Of a stretch of DNA of 8,787 bases, positions 6,083-8,787 are shown piece after piece. A model generated the notes under the pieces. That model searched no databases and was not told the origin of the DNA. It saw nothing but the letters and a program-made list of their open reading frames with translations. Numbering within the stretch: position 1 is the first letter of the stretch; each line of letters opens with the position of its first letter. Made by a program: the position numbers and the translations under genes. Source of the stretch: Akkermansiaceae bacterium (GTDB taxonomy: Bacteria; Verrucomicrobiota; Verrucomicrobiia; Verrucomicrobiales; Akkermansiaceae); assembly GCA_029287105.1 (NCBI GenBank), contig JARFRT010000396.1, forward strand, positions 1-8,787, given 5' to 3'.

Positions 6083-7546
6083 ATGAAAATACGGGAAGCA
6101 CCACTCATCTTATTTATTTCCTTTCTCTGGATGTCTGCCTCGGTGGCGAAGTCACCCAATATCGTATTTATCCTTGCTGATGATCTTGGCTACGGTGAGC
6201 TGGGGTGTTATGGGCAGGAAAAAATCAAGACCCCCCATGTGGATCAGTTGTCCCGTGAAGGGATGAAGTTTACCCAGCACTATTCCGGGGCGCCCGTCTG
6301 TGCGCCGGCCCGCTGCGTGCTGATGACAGGTAAGCATCTGGCCCATGCCGAGATCCGCGGCAACCGTGACTCCGGCAACGGCAGGAAATTTCCCGGCCAG
6401 TGGCCGATTGCGGCGGAGGCGCGCACGATTGCCGAGGTGTTGAAGGGAAGGGGGTATGTGACCGGGGCATTTGGCAAATGGGGTCTCGGGCCCGCAGGAT
6501 CGACCGGTGATCCTAACAGGCAAGGGTTTGATCGTTACTATGGTTTTATTTGCCAGCGCAATGCGCACAGCTATTACCCGCCCTATCTTGACAGCGATGG
6601 CGAGGAGATCGCGATTAATAAAAACCCGGTCCCTGGCCACCGGCAAAAGAAGGTAGGGGAGATTGTGGCAGACGATTGCCGCGATGAAAATTACGCGGCG
6701 GACCTGATCCTTGCCGAAGCTCTCAAATTCATCGATGCGAACAAGGACCATTCCTTTTTCCTCTATCTGCCGTTTGTTGAGCCGCATGTTGCGATGCATC
6801 CGCCTCAGGAGTGGGTGGATCGTTACCCGCGGGAGTGGGACGAAAACCCCTACCGAGGCAATCGTGGCTACATCCCGCACCCGCGTCCGCGCGCGGGGTA
6901 TGCCGCGATGATCTCTGACCTTGATGAGCATGTGGGTGCTGTTATGGGTCGGTTGAAAAAACACGGACTCGAGGGCGATACCATTGTGATATTCACCTCC
7001 GATAATGGAGCGACCCATGACGTGGGCGGGGTGGATACCGTCTTTTTTAATTCGGTCGGCGGCTTGCGGGGGCGCAAGGGGAGTTGTTACGAGGGTGGCC
7101 TCCGCGTCCCCTGTGTGGTGAAATGGCCGGGCAAAGTGAAGCCGGGCAGTAGCAGCGACGTGCCTTGTTATTTTCCCGACTGGTTTCCGACGCTTATGGA
7201 GATGGCATCGGGTGATTCACAGAAGGAAAAACTCGATGGTCTTTCGCTTGTCCCTGTACTCAGTGGGGGCAAGCTGGCCAGGCGTGACGAGCCCATGATC
7301 TGGGAGTTCAATGGTTACGGCGGAATTGTGGCGCTTCGGGACGGTAAATGGAAAGCGCTCCGAGCTGGGCTGAATAGTAAAAACAAACCCGGCGACTGGG
7401 AGCTTTATGATCTTGATGCCGACCCGAAAGAGCAAAATGATTTGGCCAAAAAATACCCTGAACGTGTGCGGCGGCTTGAAACAATGTGGCTCGAGACCCG
7501 CATTGTGGAGCCTGATTTTCCGATTCCCCGGGTTGATGAAAAGTAA
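6083..7546 (+). CDS. Secreted S1-family sulfatase (arylsulfatase-like)
   Basis: A 487-residue sulfatase predicted to remove sulfate esters from a secreted or environmental substrate. A signal peptide covers about 1-22 (MKIREAPLILFISFLWMSASVA), placing it in the periplasm or outside. SPNIVFILADDLGYGELG supplies the metal-binding Asp33/Asp34. Cys73 in the C-A-P-A-R motif (GAPVCAPARCVLMTG) is the residue normally converted to formylglycine. FGKWGLG (Lys132), PHVAMH (His235, His239) and TSDNGATHD (Asp307, Asn308) complete the alkaline-phosphatase-like active site, and GRKGSCYEGGLRVP follows. The C-terminal WELYDLDADPKEQNDL is typical of the family. The subfamily and substrate cannot be told from this view. 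I chose ATG 6083 because it begins the signal peptide and has an AAGG Shine-Dalgarno sequence about 8 nt upstream; the frame is open back to 6002. No maturase, transporter or glycoside hydrolase lies nearby. Confidence 0.95.
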   Translation: MKIREAPLILFISFLWMSASVAKSPNIVFILADDLGYGELGCYGQEKIKTPHVDQLSREGMKFTQHYSGAPVCAPARCVLMTGKHLAHAEIRGNRDSGNGRKFPGQWPIAAEARTIAEVLKGRGYVTGAFGKWGLGPAGSTGDPNRQGFDRYYGFICQRNAHSYYPPYLDSDGEEIAINKNPVPGHRQKKVGEIVADDCRDENYAADLILAEALKFIDANKDHSFFLYLPFVEPHVAMHPPQEWVDRYPREWDENPYRGNRGYIPHPRPRAGYAAMISDLDEHVGAVMGRLKKHGLEGDTIVIFTSDNGATHDVGGVDTVFFNSVGGLRGRKGSCYEGGLRVPCVVKWPGKVKPGSSSDVPCYFPDWFPTLMEMASGDSQKEKLDGLSLVPVLSGGKLARRDEPMIWEFNGYGGIVALRDGKWKALRAGLNSKNKPGDWELYDLDADPKEQNDLAKKYPERVRRLETMWLETRIVEPDFPIPRVDEK

Positions 7547-7653
7547 GGAGATGCCGCTGGGGGGGCGGGCTTATGGCCCCGGGACGGCACTATTGGCCGG
7601 GTTGGTGTTATTTTGCATTGGAAAATCCCCGGTGGGGAATTACCATCCCCGGC

Positions 7654-8430
7654 ATGCCTGAAATTCATCCGACTGCGATTGTGAGTGAGAAGGCACGTCT
7701 TGCCGAGGACGTGACGGTTGGGCCGTTTGCAATCATTGATGCCGGGGTGGAACTCGGCCCTGGATGCACGGTGAGTGCCCAGGCATGGATTACGGGCGGC
7801 ACGCTGATGGGTGTGGGCAATTCTATCGGATACGGTTCGATTATCGGGGCCGACCCGCAGGATGCCTCGTTTGATCCTGCCACGGAATGTAATGTTGTAA
7901 TCGGCAACCATAACCGCATCCGTGAGTATGTGACGATCCACCGGAGCGCATCAGCCGGAGGCAGCACGACGGTGGGGGATTCCAATTTTTTGATGACTGG
8001 TGTGCACCTCGGGCACGATGTCCAGATGGGGAGCCACAATAACCTGGCAAACAACGTCTTGCTGGCGGGTCATATTATGTTAGGTGATTATGTTTTCCTC
8101 GGTGGCGGCGGTGGGTTTCATCAGTTCATCCACATTGGTGATTATGCGATTGTCCAGGGTAATGCCGTGGTCAGCCGGGACGTGCCGCCATTTTGCATGG
8201 CGCATGGGCGCAACGAGTTGGCGGGGCTCAATGTGATTGGGCTGCGGCGTGGCGGATTCACTCCAGAGGAGAGGCTGGACATCAAACGCGCCTATCAACT
8301 TCTTTTCCGCGGTGGCGGAAATATGTCCGAGGCCTTGGCGGAAGCCGATGAAACCGAATGGACGGCGGGGGGACGGAAATTGTTGGACGCGGCACGCTCG
8401 CCCTCGCGCAAGGGACTGATGTCGCGCTAG
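7654..8430 (+). CDS. lpxA: Acyl-ACP:UDP-N-acetylglucosamine O-acyltransferase
   Basis: LpxA transfers an R-3-hydroxyacyl chain from ACP to the 3-OH of UDP-GlcNAc, the first step of lipid A synthesis, in the cytoplasm as a homotrimer. The 258-residue length fits. A left-handed beta helix of hexapeptide repeats spans about 1-185, starting PEIHPTAIV, and the C-terminal helical region includes LNVIGLRRGGF. Counted against E. coli (offset 4), catalytic His125 is His121 and His122 is His118 (GVHLGHDVQ), His144 is His140 and His160 is His156 (GFHQF). The acyl-length ruler position Gly173 is Gly169 here. ATG 7654 was chosen over an in-frame ATG at 7573, which would add 27 residues unlike any LpxA. 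No Shine-Dalgarno sequence is seen. It begins 107 bp after the sulfatase; the usual neighbours lpxD, fabZ and lpxB are absent. Confidence 0.96.
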   Translation: MPEIHPTAIVSEKARLAEDVTVGPFAIIDAGVELGPGCTVSAQAWITGGTLMGVGNSIGYGSIIGADPQDASFDPATECNVVIGNHNRIREYVTIHRSASAGGSTTVGDSNFLMTGVHLGHDVQMGSHNNLANNVLLAGHIMLGDYVFLGGGGGFHQFIHIGDYAIVQGNAVVSRDVPPFCMAHGRNELAGLNVIGLRRGGFTPEERLDIKRAYQLLFRGGGNMSEALAEADETEWTAGGRKLLDAARSPSRKGLMSR

Positions 8431-8470
8431 TTTGCCCTTGGATCATCACCGCCATGGGCACGGTGGAAAT

Positions 8471-8492
8471 GAAAACCTCCGGCGGTCGCCGG
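8471..8492 (-). terminator. Weak candidate terminator for the amidase gene
   Basis: Read on the minus strand, downstream of the amidase stop, CCGGC (8492-8488), loop GACC and GCCGG (8483-8479) form a short GC hairpin followed by AGGTTTTC with only four T. The 88-bp convergent gap between lpxA and the amidase also holds the palindrome GCGCCGGCGC (8502-8511). There is no long T run on either strand, so this is a modest candidate. Confidence 0.3.
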
Positions 8493-8518
8493 GCCCGGAT
8501 AGCGCCGGCGCGTGCTTG

Positions 8519-8740
8519 CTACCGCGACCGCTTGTATTTCAGGATACCATCGCCGATGCCCTCGGCCACCGACTGGCGGAACCAGGCTTTTTTCATCCGG
8601 TCACGTTCGCGGCGGTTGGTCACAAAGCCGCACTCGACCAGGATGGCGGGGTGCTTGGAGTGGCGGATGACGTAGAACCGGGCGTACTTCACGCCGCGGT
8701 TCGGGGTGCGGAGGTTGCGCATGATCGATGACTGCACATG
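8519..8740 (-). CDS. N-acetylmuramoyl-L-alanine amidase (Amidase_3), C-terminal fragment
   Basis: The last 73 residues of a zinc-dependent amidase that cleaves the bond between N-acetylmuramic acid and L-alanine in peptidoglycan. The visible part contains NRGVKYARFYVIR, then PAILVECGFVTNRRERDRM, in which Glu36 of the fragment is the expected catalytic Glu of the AmiA/CwlV-type family (E-x-G-F-x-[ST]-N-x-x-E pattern). The stop is at 8521-8519. The upstream part, with the signal peptide and the other zinc ligands, is missing because genomic sequence ends at 8740. The open frame continues into adapter DNA as far as a GTG codon at 8755, giving a false N-terminus MYKRQ; those five residues must not be included. 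The gene is convergent with lpxA, 88 bp away. Confidence 0.88.
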   Translation of the reverse strand, partial: HVQSSIMRNLRTPNRGVKYARFYVIRHSKHPAILVECGFVTNRRERDRMKKAWFRQSVAEGIGDGILKYKRSR

Positions 8741-8787
8741 CTGTCTCTTATACACATCTGACGCTGCCGACGAATACCAACGCGTGT
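8741..8787. other. Illumina Nextera (Tn5) adapter read-through, not genomic
   Basis: CTGTCTCTTATACACATCT (8741-8759) is the exact 19-bp Tn5 mosaic end. GACGCTGCCGACGA (8760-8773) completes the reverse complement of the Nextera read-1 transposase adapter. The next 10 bases, ATACCAACGC (8774-8783), sit where an i5 sample index belongs, and GTGT (8784-8787) matches the start of the reverse complement of the P5 flow-cell primer. The order and spacing fit an adapter read-through left on a contig end. Confidence 0.98.

Noticed and set aside
5962..6180. Small plus-strand ORF of 72 residues before and overlapping the sulfatase start
   Set aside because: It overlaps the sulfatase start in another frame, has no SD and no recognisable domain.
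6152..7018. Minus-strand 288-residue open frame
   Set aside because: It is antisense to the sulfatase catalytic domain, with no recognisable motifs.
7626..7638. TCCCC-GGT-GGGGA hairpin before lpxA
   Set aside because: A short stem with a 3-nt loop and no T run; it may slightly affect lpxA translation but is not a supported regulatory element.
7573..7653. Longer lpxA start at 7573
   Set aside because: The extra 27 residues (Trp and Gly rich) do not fit the LpxA N-terminus, which normally begins just before IHPTAIV.
1..8740. CRISPR array, transposase, integrase, toxin-antitoxin, phage or defence genes
   Set aside because: None of the supported genes or repeats fits; the window reads as ordinary core-genome DNA.

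Overview
This window looks like ordinary chromosomal DNA from a Gram-negative bacterium. It holds lpxA (lipid A synthesis), secreted proteins with Sec or lipoprotein signals, and the MEP isoprenoid gene ispF. The mix of a secreted S1-type sulfatase, a Mip-like FKBP, a UPF0173 hydrolase, mostly GC-rich DNA and mostly SD-less starts suggests the Planctomycetota-Verrucomicrobiota-Chlamydiota group, most likely Verrucomicrobiota. That placement is inference from gene content; there is no rRNA or other firm marker. I see no tRNA, rRNA, CRISPR array, insertion sequence or phage gene.

Layout: (1) 1-2451, minus strand: response regulator creB, sensor kinase creC, then the 5' part of a small secreted protein cut by the left edge. 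This resembles the CreBC two-component system, with a secreted protein 99 bp after creC. (2) 2452-2566: a divergent intergenic region with a candidate sigma70 promoter for the rightward gene. (3) 2567-3519: an exported FKBP peptidyl-prolyl isomerase ending in a clear intrinsic terminator. (4) 3557-5448, plus strand: a tight run of a UPF0173 metallo-hydrolase, ispF and radC, probably one operon. (5) 5415-5882, minus strand: a rhodanese lipoprotein whose 3' end overlaps radC by 34 bp. (6) 6083-7546: a secreted sulfatase. (7) 7654-8430: lpxA. (8) 8519-8740, minus strand: the C-terminal end of an N-acetylmuramoyl-L-alanine amidase.

The last 47 bases (8741-8787) are not genomic. They are Illumina Nextera (Tn5) adapter read-through: the 19-bp mosaic end, the read-1 adapter, a 10-base index-like stretch and the start of the flow-cell primer. 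The contig therefore ends at 8740, and the apparent N-terminus MYKRQ of the amidase fragment is an artefact.

Most genes concern the cell envelope (CreBC sensing, periplasmic FKBP, rhodanese lipoprotein, LpxA, amidase, sulfatase) or housekeeping (IspF, RadC). I found no convincing undescribed system. The items most worth checking are the adapter tail, the CreBC-like pair with its unfamiliar downstream gene, the nearly complete lack of Shine-Dalgarno sequences, and the convergent radC/rhodanese overlap.
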